Source: Candidatus Lucifugimonas marina
Lineage (GTDB): Bacteria > Chloroflexota > Dehalococcoidia > Lucifugimonadales > Lucifugimonadaceae
Direction of reading: 5' to 3'
Assembly: GCA_029593915.1 (NCBI GenBank)
Contig: CP046147.1
Coordinates: 1,860,001 to 1,924,000 of the forward strand
Length of the DNA stretch: 64,000 bases
The position numbers and the translations under genes were made by a program. Shown one piece after another: positions 43,887 to 52,475 of this stretch (position 1 is its first letter; each line of letters starts with the position of its first letter). The notes under the pieces are model-generated. The model did not search any database and had not been told where the DNA came from. It worked only from the letters and a program-made list of their open reading frames with translations.

Positions 43887-44993
43887 ATTAGCAGCCAACA
43901 CGCCGCTCATCTAGATAGGACGTTCGAACTCGCCGAACAGGGATTAGGTGGCGTAGCACCGCGCCCGTCTGTTGGTGCCGTTGTCGTATCCGAAGGCGTG
44001 ATTATTGGCGAAGGAATTACAGAGCCACGACCCGGTAGACATGCCGAACCTATTGCCCTGGCCGCGGCTGGTGACAAAACTCGTGGGGCGACTCTCTACT
44101 GCTCTCTTGAGCCCCATGCGTTTCAGGGCGTTGCGCCACCGTGCACCGAGGCAATTATTGCTGCAGGGATCACAACGGTAGTTTCGCCAATCGAAGATCC
44201 GAATCCGAGTGTTTCAGGTAACGGGTTTAGACAGCTAAAAGCTGCCGGCATCGAGGTAGTTCGATCAGCGACGAATCAACAAATACGACGTGCAGAACTT
44301 CTCATTGAAGGTTTTACGCATCATCTAAATACGCGTCGTCCACTGGTTACATTGAAGTTGGCGACTAGTCTCGATGGCAAAATTGCGACCCGCACCGGCG
44401 ATTCTCAATGGATAACCAATTCGAGTTCACGTTCTAGAGTCCACGAAATGAGACGACAGACCGACGCGCTGATCACAGGCATCGGCACGGTTCTCACTGA
44501 TAAACCCCGACTTACTGCGAGGGATTCTGACGGCAACCCAACAGGTCGACCACTGCTCAGGGTTGTCGTCGACACCCACGGTCGGATACCAGCCGACGCC
44601 CGGCTGTTGCAGGAGCCAGGCGAAGTGTTGTGGGTCGTCGGTGAAGGAATTGACGTAACTGCACCGACCGATTCGACAAGCATTCAAAAGGCAGGATTGA
44701 TCGACGGCAAAATTAATCTCGCTGAAGTGATTGATGAACTGGGAACCCGAGGGCTCCATACCGCAATGATCGAAGCTGGAGCGGGCCTGGCAGGAGCGTT
44801 CATCGAAGCGAATCTTATCGACAAAGTTTCGGCTTTCATCGCACCAAAATTTATCGGTGGCACCGAAGCTCCAGGACCGCTTGCAGGTACAGGAATTAGT
44901 GACATAGGCGAAGCTCTAACTCTCGAAAACCTCACCCACACAGTCATCGACGGCGATATTCTGGTTGAAGGCTACGTTTTAAAGGTCGACTAA
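43887..44993 (+). CDS. ribD: bifunctional riboflavin deaminase/reductase, AUU start
   Basis: About 368 residues. Deaminase domain: LDRTFELAEQGLG, APRPSVGAVVV, GRHAEPIAL (zinc His and catalytic Glu) and EPHAFQGVAPPCTEAI. The usual first cysteine of PCxxxGxTPPC is His here, so the zinc ligands would be His-His-Cys. Reductase domain from TLKLATSLDGKIATRTGDSQ. The first canonical start in frame (GTG 43998) would remove 37 residues including PRPSVGAVVV. Between the TGA at 43875-43877 and it, there is no ATG, GTG, TTG or CTG; ATT 43887 has GAGG (43876-43879) exactly 7 nt upstream and gives the correct N-terminus. Step 2-3 of riboflavin synthesis. Confidence 0.87.
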   Translation: MSSQHAAHLDRTFELAEQGLGGVAPRPSVGAVVVSEGVIIGEGITEPRPGRHAEPIALAAAGDKTRGATLYCSLEPHAFQGVAPPCTEAIIAAGITTVVSPIEDPNPSVSGNGFRQLKAAGIEVVRSATNQQIRRAELLIEGFTHHLNTRRPLVTLKLATSLDGKIATRTGDSQWITNSSSRSRVHEMRRQTDALITGIGTVLTDKPRLTARDSDGNPTGRPLLRVVVDTHGRIPADARLLQEPGEVLWVVGEGIDVTAPTDSTSIQKAGLIDGKINLAEVIDELGTRGLHTAMIEAGAGLAGAFIEANLIDKVSAFIAPKFIGGTEAPGPLAGTGISDIGEALTLENLTHTVIDGDILVEGYVLKVD

Positions 44994-45044
44994 CGAGTTC
45001 AATTTCCTATCTCGTTGACGCGACCATTCAGGCAAAATTAGAAC

Positions 45045-45647
45045 ATGTTTTCAGGAATCATCGAAGAAGTTGGAACTGTCGAGTCATACGACGGTGAAAC
45101 GCTTGTCGTCCGCGCCAATCAGGTGCTCGACGATTTAAAAATTTCGGAATCCATCATGGTTGCAGGTGCATGCCTCACCGTCACATCGCTAGCACAGAGC
45201 GATTCAACATTTACAGTAGAAACTGTTCCTGAAACTCGTACCCGAACTAACTTCGGCGACCTGACACCGGGCAGCAAGGTGAATCTTGAACGATCGCTGC
45301 GATACGGCGACCGAGTCGGTGGTCACATGGTGCAGGGCCACGTCGATGGTGTAGGTAGTGTTCGATCAGTGATCGAAGATGGCAACTCCAGAATCATCGT
45401 CATCGAAGCGCCAGAGAATATAATTGAGAACGTTGTTGAGAAGGGATTCATCACCGTCGATGGAACCAGTCTCACCGTAGTCGACCGAAACGACGATAGT
45501 TTCAGCATCGCAATCATTCCTTACACGTTCGATCACACAACGCTGAACGAACGACCTGAAGGCTCGAAAGTAAACCTTGAAGCCGACGTTACTGCTAAGT
45601 ACGTAGCGAACCTCATAGAGCCCTACTTGAACAATCTTAAGAAGTAG
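45045..45647 (+). CDS. ribE: riboflavin synthase alpha chain
   Basis: 200 residues with the expected two repeated barrel modules. MFSGIIEEVGTVESYD starts module 1; GACLTVTSLAQ and VNLERSLRYGDRVGGHMVQG are the active-site stretches; module 2 has DGTSLTVVDRN and VNLEADVTAKYVA. It dismutates two 6,7-dimethyl-8-ribityllumazine to riboflavin. It lies 51 nt after ribD. Confidence 0.94.
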   Translation: MFSGIIEEVGTVESYDGETLVVRANQVLDDLKISESIMVAGACLTVTSLAQSDSTFTVETVPETRTRTNFGDLTPGSKVNLERSLRYGDRVGGHMVQGHVDGVGSVRSVIEDGNSRIIVIEAPENIIENVVEKGFITVDGTSLTVVDRNDDSFSIAIIPYTFDHTTLNERPEGSKVNLEADVTAKYVANLIEPYLNNLKK

Positions 45648-45659
45648 TCCCCAAAAAGC

Positions 45660-46958
45660 ATGACGAACAACATGACGATCAACCCTCACATACCCGATTC
45701 TGTCGATGCCCGAGCAATCGAATCGGTCGAGCGTGCAATAGCGCAGATCAAAAAGGGTGGAATCGTGATTCTCGTCGATGACGAAGATCGCGAAAACGAA
45801 GGCGATATGGTTATGGCGGCTCAAGACGTCACGCCAGACCTAATCACTCTGATGGCCAACCAGGCCAGAGGACTCATCTGCACCCCCATGAAGGGGCAAG
45901 ACCTCGACCGTCTCGGCCTGCCCATGCAGGTTTCAAAAAACACAGCCGAACACGGCACGGCGTTCACGGTGACCGTCGATGCGAAGTTCGGTATTACCAC
46001 CGGCATTTCGTCTGCCGACCGTGCGCACACGATTCAGCTGCTTTCCAGTGAAGAATCGACAGCCGCGAATTTTGTTCAACCTGGGCACGTGTTCCCGCTT
46101 CGATACGAAGAAGGTGGAGTTCTAGTTCGAGCTGGCCACACTGAGGGGTCGGTCGACCTTGTAGCTCTGGCAGGCAAACATCCTTCAGCGGTGATTTGCG
46201 AAATATTGAATGAAGACGGCACCATGGCCCGCCGCCCTCAGCTTGAGGAAATGGCAGAAAAACACGACCTGCCAATCGTGGCTATCGCCGACGTAATCGC
46301 ATACCGAATGAGCCACGAGAAACTCGTGGAGCGAGGCGCTGAGGCACGACTTCCAACCGAGCACGGCGTGTTCAAAGCAGTGGCGTACAACAGCTTCGTC
46401 GACCCTTCCGAGCACATAGCCGTGTACATGGGTGAGATCGACGATTCAGAGCCAGTACTGGTTCGAGTTGAATCTGAATGTCTGACAGGCCACGTTTTTG
46501 GCAGCACTAGATGTGACTGCGGCGATCAGGTCAACATGGCACTCAAGCAAATCGCGGCAGAAGGTCGAGGGGTGCTTGTGTACATGCGACAGGAAGGTCG
46601 CGGCATCGGTCTGCTAAACAAGCTCAAGGCATACGAACTTCAGGATCAGGGGCTCGACACGGTCGAAGCGAATCTTCGACTCGGGTTTCCTATGGATCTT
46701 CGACGTTACGGTGTTGGTGCTCAAATATTGAACGATCTTGGAGTACGACGCTTCAAACTCCTCACGAACAATCCCAAGAAGGTGATTGGTCTCGAAGGAT
46801 TCGGTTTGGAGATGGTTGAACAGCTTCCACTAGAAGCACCGATCAACGACGAGAATCGCTTCTATATGCAGACCAAAGTCGACAAAATGGGCCACGATCT
46901 CGAGACCCCACCGAGTGCGTCACTTGGTGGCTTAGACGATGACGGGGCAGCGAAATAA
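45660..46958 (+). CDS. ribBA: bifunctional DHBP synthase/GTP cyclohydrolase II
   Basis: 432 residues. The first ~210 are DHBP synthase (RibB): VDDEDRENEGDMVMAA with catalytic acids, GTAFTVTVDA, RAGHTEGSVDL. The rest is GTP cyclohydrolase II (RibA): RVESECLTGHVFGSTRCDCG carrying the zinc cysteines, MRQEGRGIGLLNKLKAY, LLTNNPKKV. Both supply precursors for lumazine. 12 nt after ribE, stop overlaps the ribH ATG. Confidence 0.95.
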   Translation: MTNNMTINPHIPDSVDARAIESVERAIAQIKKGGIVILVDDEDRENEGDMVMAAQDVTPDLITLMANQARGLICTPMKGQDLDRLGLPMQVSKNTAEHGTAFTVTVDAKFGITTGISSADRAHTIQLLSSEESTAANFVQPGHVFPLRYEEGGVLVRAGHTEGSVDLVALAGKHPSAVICEILNEDGTMARRPQLEEMAEKHDLPIVAIADVIAYRMSHEKLVERGAEARLPTEHGVFKAVAYNSFVDPSEHIAVYMGEIDDSEPVLVRVESECLTGHVFGSTRCDCGDQVNMALKQIAAEGRGVLVYMRQEGRGIGLLNKLKAYELQDQGLDTVEANLRLGFPMDLRRYGVGAQILNDLGVRRFKLLTNNPKKVIGLEGFGLEMVEQLPLEAPINDENRFYMQTKVDKMGHDLETPPSASLGGLDDDGAAK

Positions 46959-47422
46959 TGTCACCTCGTAATATCGATCAAAACCTCGATGGCAAGGGCC
47001 TAGGAATAGCCGTAGTTTCGGCGCGTTTCAATGGCTACCTGACCGACCAGATGACCGACATCGCCGTCAATCGCCTCGGCGAACTCGGAGTCGCTGATGA
47101 TGATCTGGTCGTAGTACGCATTCCGGGTGCCTTTGAACTAGGCGTCGTGGCGCGCCGACTTGCCGACCGCGGTGACATAGACGCTGTAATTTGCATCGGA
47201 GTCGTCATTCGAGGTGATACCGATCACTACGAGTTTGTTGCCCGGGCAGCCACAGAAGGTGTTGCTCAGGCAGGAATGGATTCTGGCAAACCGGTCATCT
47301 TCGGTGTGCTTACGACCGACAACACCGAAGATGCGGTTGTACGGATCGATCATTCAAGTGGTTATGCCGATGCGGCCGTCGAGATGGCGAACACACTTCG
47401 ACAGATTCACGAACTGTCGTAG
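46958..47422 (+). CDS. ribH: 6,7-dimethyl-8-ribityllumazine synthase
   Basis: 154 residues. Signatures are SARFN at the N-terminal strand, GAFELGVVARRLA, GVVIRGDTDHYEFVA (the usual catalytic-site GxTxHxxYV, here TDHYEF) and GVLTTDNTEDAV. It condenses the RibA/RibD product with DHBP. It overlaps ribBA by one base (TAATG) and completes a full riboflavin operon. Confidence 0.94.
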   Translation: MSPRNIDQNLDGKGLGIAVVSARFNGYLTDQMTDIAVNRLGELGVADDDLVVVRIPGAFELGVVARRLADRGDIDAVICIGVVIRGDTDHYEFVARAATEGVAQAGMDSGKPVIFGVLTTDNTEDAVVRIDHSSGYADAAVEMANTLRQIHELS

Positions 47423-47432
47423 TCCTTCGTTC

Positions 47433-47545
47433 GCGTCCCGAGCGGAGTCTTCGGAGTCGAGGAATCTGGGGTTCAGGTCGCGCTATGCTCGATAGCTTCC
47501 ATCGCCCCACCCCGCCGAAGATCCCTCCACGTTGGTCGGGATTTT
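47433..47545. repeat. structured repeat, degenerate copy
   Basis: The right arm ATCCCTCCACGTTGGTCGGG followed by ATTTT is a variant of the right arm at 52372-52394; the left side GTCCCGAGCGGAGTCTTCGG pairs with it in blocks (CCCGA/TCGGG, CCGAAG with CTTCGG). An internal GCTAT-ATAGC hairpin is present. It is 113 bp, 10 nt behind ribH and 87 nt before dinB. Confidence 0.5.
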
Positions 47546-47632
47546 GTTCAAAAAAAACTGAGGGTACGGCTCGGTAGAAACCCAGTCATCGTCGGCTTCT
47601 AGATTCCCCACGCCCGGTGCTAACCTGCACAC

Positions 47633-48811
47633 ATGCCCGACGACTCCATAAACTTCGATAAAGAACGAGTGATATTCCACATCGACCTCGACGCGTTCTA
47701 CGTGGAAGTCGAGCGGCAAAACGATCCCAACCTACGCGGCAAAGCGGTCGTTATCGGCGGAACTGGTCCTCGTGGCGTGGTAGCTACAGCCTCGTACGAA
47801 GCACGTAAATTTGGTGTGCATTCCGCGATGGCAACAGCAGTTGCTCGTCGGCTCTGCCCTACCGCAATTTTCATGCGTGGGAATCACGAGTTGTACCGCA
47901 ACGTATCGAAAAAGTTCATGAACATCCTTCGTGAATACTCGCCAAACGTCGTGCCGGTAAGTGTCGACGAGGCATATCTGGACATGACTGGAACAGAACG
48001 GTTGTACGGCGAACCTATCGACGCCGCAGACACTATTCGGAAAGCAGTGCGAGATGCTTTGGGACTTCCGGCATCCATCGGCATTGGCCCGAGCAAGCTG
48101 GTCGCCAAAGTATCGTCGGAACACGCAAAGCCAGATGGCGTGTTCCAAGTTAGACAGCAAGAGGCAGAAGCGTTCTTCGCCCCGCAACCTGTGCGCAATC
48201 TTCCGGGGATTGGCCCGAAAGCGGGTGAGGCACTTGCGAAGCTCCAGATTTCGACGCTAGGCGAACTTGCCACTGCCCCGATTGGACCGCTGAGAAGAGC
48301 TTTAGGACCTAACAACGCAGCACACGTTCAACGGAGGGCACGTGGAATCGACAACGCCCCTCTTAGAGAACGTGTTAAGGCAAAATCGATCAGCGCTGAA
48401 ACGACGTTTGAGACGGACGTGTCGAGTCGCTCCGAACTAGAAAAATCTCTCAAGAAACTTTGTGAAAGAGTTGGGACTCGGCTTCGTAAATCTGGCCAGC
48501 GCGCCCGCGGAGCCAGTATCAAACTACGCTACGGCGATTTCACAACGATCACTCGCCAGAGAACATTCCAAGCGCCTGGTGATGGCGACCAGTTGATCTA
48601 CGACACCGCCCACGCCTTGTTGGTTACAGCAATGAGGCAACGTGGTGATGCTATTCGATTGATCGGTGTTGGTGTATCGGGCTTAGGCGAGCAAGCAGCC
48701 CAGCTTTCACTGCTCGATCAGAATCCTATGGCAGATTCAGATACCAGTGAAGCTATAGACACGATTCGTGATCGTTTTGGAAGTGAATCGATCTCGCGCG
48801 GTTCCGTCTAA
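47633..48811 (+). CDS. dinB: DNA polymerase IV, Y family
   Basis: 392 residues. Catalytic acids in HIDLDAFYVEVE and PVSVDEAYLDMT; steric-gate region YEARKFGVHSAM; helix-hairpin-helix with LPGIGPKAGEALAKL; little-finger domain from ISAETTFETDVSS. The C-terminus has LSLLDQNPM, a plausible clamp-binding motif. It copies past damaged template. A terminator follows. Confidence 0.95.
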   Translation: MPDDSINFDKERVIFHIDLDAFYVEVERQNDPNLRGKAVVIGGTGPRGVVATASYEARKFGVHSAMATAVARRLCPTAIFMRGNHELYRNVSKKFMNILREYSPNVVPVSVDEAYLDMTGTERLYGEPIDAADTIRKAVRDALGLPASIGIGPSKLVAKVSSEHAKPDGVFQVRQQEAEAFFAPQPVRNLPGIGPKAGEALAKLQISTLGELATAPIGPLRRALGPNNAAHVQRRARGIDNAPLRERVKAKSISAETTFETDVSSRSELEKSLKKLCERVGTRLRKSGQRARGASIKLRYGDFTTITRQRTFQAPGDGDQLIYDTAHALLVTAMRQRGDAIRLIGVGVSGLGEQAAQLSLLDQNPMADSDTSEAIDTIRDRFGSESISRGSV

Positions 48812-48846
48812 AACCTCACTGAGCTGATCCGGCGTTCGAGTTAACG

Positions 48847-48884
48847 AAAAACCGCCTCGGAGCGAACATAGCCCGAGGCGGTTT
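48847..48884. terminator. terminator between convergent genes
   Basis: AAACCGCCTCGG (48849 onward) pairs with CCGAGGCGGTTT about 14 nt later, preceded by an A run on one side and followed by T's. It lies between dinB (+) and the DapA-like gene (-) and can work both ways. Confidence 0.85.
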
Positions 48885-48904
48885 GAATGCTTACTTCGTT
48901 CTGT

Positions 48905-49846
48905 TTAAGGGGTCGAAAGAAGGCCAGCCTTCTTGGCTGCTTCCATAACGATTGGTCGCTGTTCATCGGTTAGATCAGCAACCGGCGGAATCGGTCGGCC
49001 CATGTCCATTCCGAGTCGTTCCGAAAGGATCATCTTCGTCACCGCAGCCGGAGCACCGAACATTCGCACGACATCAACGATTTCTTTTGCACCGTCTTGC
49101 AATCGCTGTGCATTTTCAAGATCACCACGTTCCCAAGCGTCGTGTAGCTCGGCATAGTGCCACGGAGCCAGAGCTAGTGGAGCGTCGACCGTCCCAACTG
49201 CGCCCATCGTCAAAGCAGGCAACGGAATCGCTCCGTTACCTGAGAAACACTTGAGGCCCATGTCGGCGAACGCTCGGATGTTCCCAAATGTAGGAGCCGA
49301 GTGCTTCAAACCGATAACGGTCGGTACGGCCTCAACAACCTTTTCCATTAGTTCTGGTGTGAACTCGACCTGAGTCAACTGTGGCAAGTTGTAAACAAAG
49401 AATGGAAGTCCATCAGCAGCGTCGGCGACTCGCTTGTAGTGGTCGATAGTCATCTGATCACCACCACGGAAGAAGAATGGTGGAACACAGCAGATGGCAT
49501 CGTTGCCAGATTCCGCAGCAGCCTTTGCGCCCTTCGCAGCACTCTCAGTGCTAACTGCACCAACGTGCATGATCGAAAGACCTCTGCACTTGATCGTTTC
49601 GCCAGCGACTCTCGCAGTAGTCTCACGCTGCTGTTCGCTCATCACGGGACCTTCGCCAGTCGAACCAGCGACCCAGAAGCCACCCACCCCATGCGAAAGG
49701 TTGTCTTCGAAAATGGCCCGCAGCGCCTCTTCGTTGATTCGTCCGTCGGCGTGAACCGGAGTCGGGTTCGCAGGGAATACGCCTGCCCATTCCAGCCCTT
49801 TGCCCGATGCTTTCGCTCTTTCGGCAGCCGTTGCGATAGTCGCCAT
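48905..49846 (-). CDS. DapA/NanA-family lyase or synthase
   Basis: 313 residues, TIM barrel of the dihydrodipicolinate synthase/N-acetylneuraminate lyase family. GVFPANPTPVHADG, VAGSTGEGPVMS (GSTGE loop), FFVYNLPQ with catalytic Tyr and VIGLKHSA with the Schiff-base Lys. The altered GSTGEGPVMS loop and lack of a lysine operon point to a catabolic aldolase rather than DapA. GGAGG precedes the ATG. Confidence 0.9.
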   Translation of the reverse strand: MATIATAAERAKASGKGLEWAGVFPANPTPVHADGRINEEALRAIFEDNLSHGVGGFWVAGSTGEGPVMSEQQRETTARVAGETIKCRGLSIMHVGAVSTESAAKGAKAAAESGNDAICCVPPFFFRGGDQMTIDHYKRVADAADGLPFFVYNLPQLTQVEFTPELMEKVVEAVPTVIGLKHSAPTFGNIRAFADMGLKCFSGNGAIPLPALTMGAVGTVDAPLALAPWHYAELHDAWERGDLENAQRLQDGAKEIVDVVRMFGAPAAVTKMILSERLGMDMGRPIPPVADLTDEQRPIVMEAAKKAGLLSTP

Positions 49847-50051
49847 TTAAAAAACCTCCGAGGCGTTGTCTCTATTACATGAAGGCGACAGTCTAGCTCT
49901 TAATTTGTTGCGAATGTTGAGTTGTCGTTCATTCACAGAAATCCGCATTTACGAAGAATCTGATCAAAGATTGCGTTAATTACGGACTTTTAGTGATTCA
50001 TTTATTAGGCGAATTCGATTCGACTTGCTAGTATTAATAGCTGTTCGCAGA

Positions 50052-50125
50052 TGCCGATTCGTCTAGCGGTAAGACACCAGACTCTGAATCTGGTAACCCA
50101 GGTTCGATCCCTGGATCGGCAGCCA
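50052..50125 (+). tRNA. tRNA-Gln (anticodon CTG)
   Basis: Acceptor TGCCGAT (from 50052) with ATCGGCA, D-arm TCTAGCGGTAAGA, anticodon stem CCAGA/TCTGG around CTCTGAA giving CTG, T-arm CCAGGTTCGATCCCTGG, encoded GCCA end. Only 4 nt separate it from the tRNA-Glu, so both come from one transcript. Confidence 0.95.
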
Positions 50126-50129
50126 ACAG

Positions 50130-50205
50130 GGCCCCATCGTCTAGTGGCCCAGGACACGGCCCTCTCAAGGCTGAAACAGGGGTTCAAATCCCCTTGGGGC
50201 TACCA
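50130..50205 (+). tRNA. tRNA-Glu (anticodon CTC)
   Basis: Acceptor GGCCCCA with TGGGGCT (first pair G-U), anticodon stem CGGCC/GGCTG around CTCTCAA giving CTC, T-arm AGGGGTTCAAATCCCCT, encoded ACCA. It closely resembles bacterial tRNA-Glu including CGTCTAGTGGCCCAGGACAC. Confidence 0.95.
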
Positions 50206-50221
50206 TATGTAGCAAAATAAC

Positions 50222-50251
50222 GCGGTCGGCACATTTGCTGATCGCTTTTTT
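50222..50251 (+). terminator. terminator of the tRNA-Gln/Glu unit
   Basis: GCGGTCGGC (50222-50230) pairs with GCTGATCGC (50237-50245) with two G-U pairs and a 6-nt loop, followed by six T's. Confidence 0.85.
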
Positions 50252-50351
50252 GTTGCCGAAATTGCTTGATCTTAAGCGCAGGATTGCAGAGCAACGAGAA
50301 CCGTTTTAGCTCGGTAATTCAGAACTTTCGAAAGCCAAACGGGAGTGTCAT

Positions 50352-52235
50352 TTGGTACGTGGACACGGTGTGCGCCATGCCCGGCTGGGACGACCGCTCG
50401 ACGATGCGCCTAAGCGTCCGATGTCCCGCGAAACGCTTGTTCGTGTTGCCAAGCTTTATAAGCCTTATCGAAAAGCGCTGATCGCCGTCGCGGTTCTAAT
50501 TCTTGTTTCGGCATCACTGCTTGTGGCGACTCCCCTGCTGATTCGTCAGATCATCGACGACGCTATTCCAAACTCCGACCGCACACTTCTCTACTGGCTC
50601 ACAGGCTGGATGATTGGTGTTGCGGCGGTTAGTGGTGTGATTTCATACGCAACGAATTACCTGAACATGCGCACCGGGTTGACGGTGATGGAAGATTTGC
50701 GATTAGCCGTTTACGCTCATTTGCAGAAGCTGCCACTGTCGTTCTTCACATCGACCCGTACAGGCGATCTTCAAACCCGTATTTCCAGTGACGTTGCGAG
50801 CACTCAGATGCTGCTCACGGACACTCTGGGTGTGTTGGTTTCGAACTCAGTAATCGTTATTTCTTCGATCGTGGCGATGCTGGTGCTTTCATGGGAGCTA
50901 TCGATAGTCGCGCTGGTCACATTGCCAATCTTTGCTTTCGCAATGTTCAAGGTTGGAAAGAAACGGCGCGAACTCACTCGTGAAACTCAGAAATCTCTTT
51001 CCGACTTAACTTCCAGAACCGGCGAAACACTCTCTGTCTCTGGAGTAATGCTCTCAAAGACATTCGGTCGTGAGGCCGACCAGTTGAGTTCGTTCAAGAA
51101 AAACAGTTCGGAACTGACGATCTTGAGTTTGCGCCAAACCATGACGGGCCAACGATTCTCGATCGTGATGCAGACCTTTTTCACCATGGCTCCGGCGATC
51201 ATCTGGCTGCTTGGAGGATCGTTCATCATCGGCGAGCGAGATTCGGTGTCGCTTGGTGACATCGTGGCGTTCACCGCGATTCAGGCTCGATTGTTATTCC
51301 CAATGGCCGGTTTGTTTACGCGTGGTGTTCAGATTTCGAGTTCAATCGCTTTGTTCGACAGGATTTTCGAATATCTCGATATTGATCCAAAAATCAAAGA
51401 CCCGGAAACACCTGTCGAGGTAGTGCCTGCAAAATTCCGGGGCGATATCGAATATCAAAACGTCGGGTTTGGCTATTCGGAATTAGAGCTACCTCGTAGT
51501 GCAAAGAAACGTGCGAAGTGTGAGAGAAAGACAGACTCGCTCTTCAAACTTTCCGACATTAGTTTCTCTGTTCAGAGCGGTGGACTAACAGCTCTCGTTG
51601 GCCCGAGTGGAGCCGGAAAAACCTCGGTCGGTTATCTTCTCGCACGTTTATACGATGCCGATTCCGGGGCGATTTCTATCGATGGCATCAACGTGAAAGA
51701 CATGGCTCAGGCAGATCTTTCGAAGCTTATCGGCGTGGTGTCGCAAGATTCGTTCATGTTCCATGCGAGCATCAAAGACAACCTGCTTTTCGGGAAGTCC
51801 GACGCAACGGAAGAAGAGATGGTTGAAGCGACCAAAGCAGCTCAGATTTTCGACTTGATCGACGGATTACCCGAAAGATTTGACACGGTCGTCGGCGAAC
51901 GCGGATATCGACTGTCTGGTGGTGAGCGTCAGCGCCTAGCTATTGCACGAGTGATACTCGCCAATCCACGAATTCTGCTTCTCGACGAAGCTACGAGTTC
52001 ACTCGACACGCTTTCGGAGCGGCTCATTCAGCAGGCACTTACTCGCTTACGGGAAGGTCGTACGACTATTGCTATCGCTCACCGTCTTTCCACCGTTATC
52101 GCAGCGGAACAGATATTGGTAATGGACGGCGGAAAAATTGCTGATAGAGGCACGAACGAGGAGCTTCTCGAACGCTCGTCGCTGTATCGCCAGCTTTACG
52201 AAGAGCAGTTCACAGTGATTCCGTCGCTTTCGTAG
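50352..52235 (+). CDS. ABC exporter, fused membrane and ATPase domains
   Basis: 627 residues from TTG 50352 (GGGAG upstream). Six-helix export domain ~35-330 (LIAVAVLILVSASLLVATPL, FTSTRTGDLQTRISSDVAS), then the ATPase domain with Walker A GPSGAGKTS, Q-loop VVSQDSFMF, signature LSGGERQRLAIARV and Walker B ILLLDEATSS, H-loop IAHRLST. MsbA/LmrA-type half transporter that works as a homodimer. A small basic insertion (LPRSAKKRAKCERKTD) sits between strands of the ATPase domain and is unusual. Substrate unknown. Confidence 0.93.
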   Translation: MVRGHGVRHARLGRPLDDAPKRPMSRETLVRVAKLYKPYRKALIAVAVLILVSASLLVATPLLIRQIIDDAIPNSDRTLLYWLTGWMIGVAAVSGVISYATNYLNMRTGLTVMEDLRLAVYAHLQKLPLSFFTSTRTGDLQTRISSDVASTQMLLTDTLGVLVSNSVIVISSIVAMLVLSWELSIVALVTLPIFAFAMFKVGKKRRELTRETQKSLSDLTSRTGETLSVSGVMLSKTFGREADQLSSFKKNSSELTILSLRQTMTGQRFSIVMQTFFTMAPAIIWLLGGSFIIGERDSVSLGDIVAFTAIQARLLFPMAGLFTRGVQISSSIALFDRIFEYLDIDPKIKDPETPVEVVPAKFRGDIEYQNVGFGYSELELPRSAKKRAKCERKTDSLFKLSDISFSVQSGGLTALVGPSGAGKTSVGYLLARLYDADSGAISIDGINVKDMAQADLSKLIGVVSQDSFMFHASIKDNLLFGKSDATEEEMVEATKAAQIFDLIDGLPERFDTVVGERGYRLSGGERQRLAIARVILANPRILLLDEATSSLDTLSERLIQQALTRLREGRTTIAIAHRLSTVIAAEQILVMDGGKIADRGTNEELLERSSLYRQLYEEQFTVIPSLS

Positions 52236-52281
52236 AACGGACCGTTAATCCTAGAGAGCGCACTCTCTCCCACGGGCACCC

Positions 52282-52394
52282 GATTTCCCGACGAAGGAGG
52301 GATCACGTTAGTTGGGACCGGCTTCCTCTGAAGCGACCATCCTTCGCAAGGCCACCAGTCCCTAAGACTAAGATCCCTCCTTCGTCGGGAAATC
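52282..52394. repeat. structured repeat with perfect 23-bp inverted arms
   Basis: The left arm (52282-52304, beginning GATTTCCCGACGAAGGAG) and right arm (52372-52394) are perfect inverted copies. Inside are GGGAC (52314-18) with GTCCC (52358-62), a GCTTC-CTCT-GAAGC hairpin (52321-52334) and a CCTT-CGC-AAGG hairpin (52341-52351). It folds as a long stem closing a branched head, on RNA or as a cruciform. 46 nt after the ABC gene and 81 nt before the next gene. Confidence 0.8.
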
Positions 52395-52475
52395 TAATCG
52401 TTCCAGCAGTCGAATTCACAGATGATCGGGTGTACATTCTCGACGTGTAAATACGAACTCACGGAGTGCATCTGA

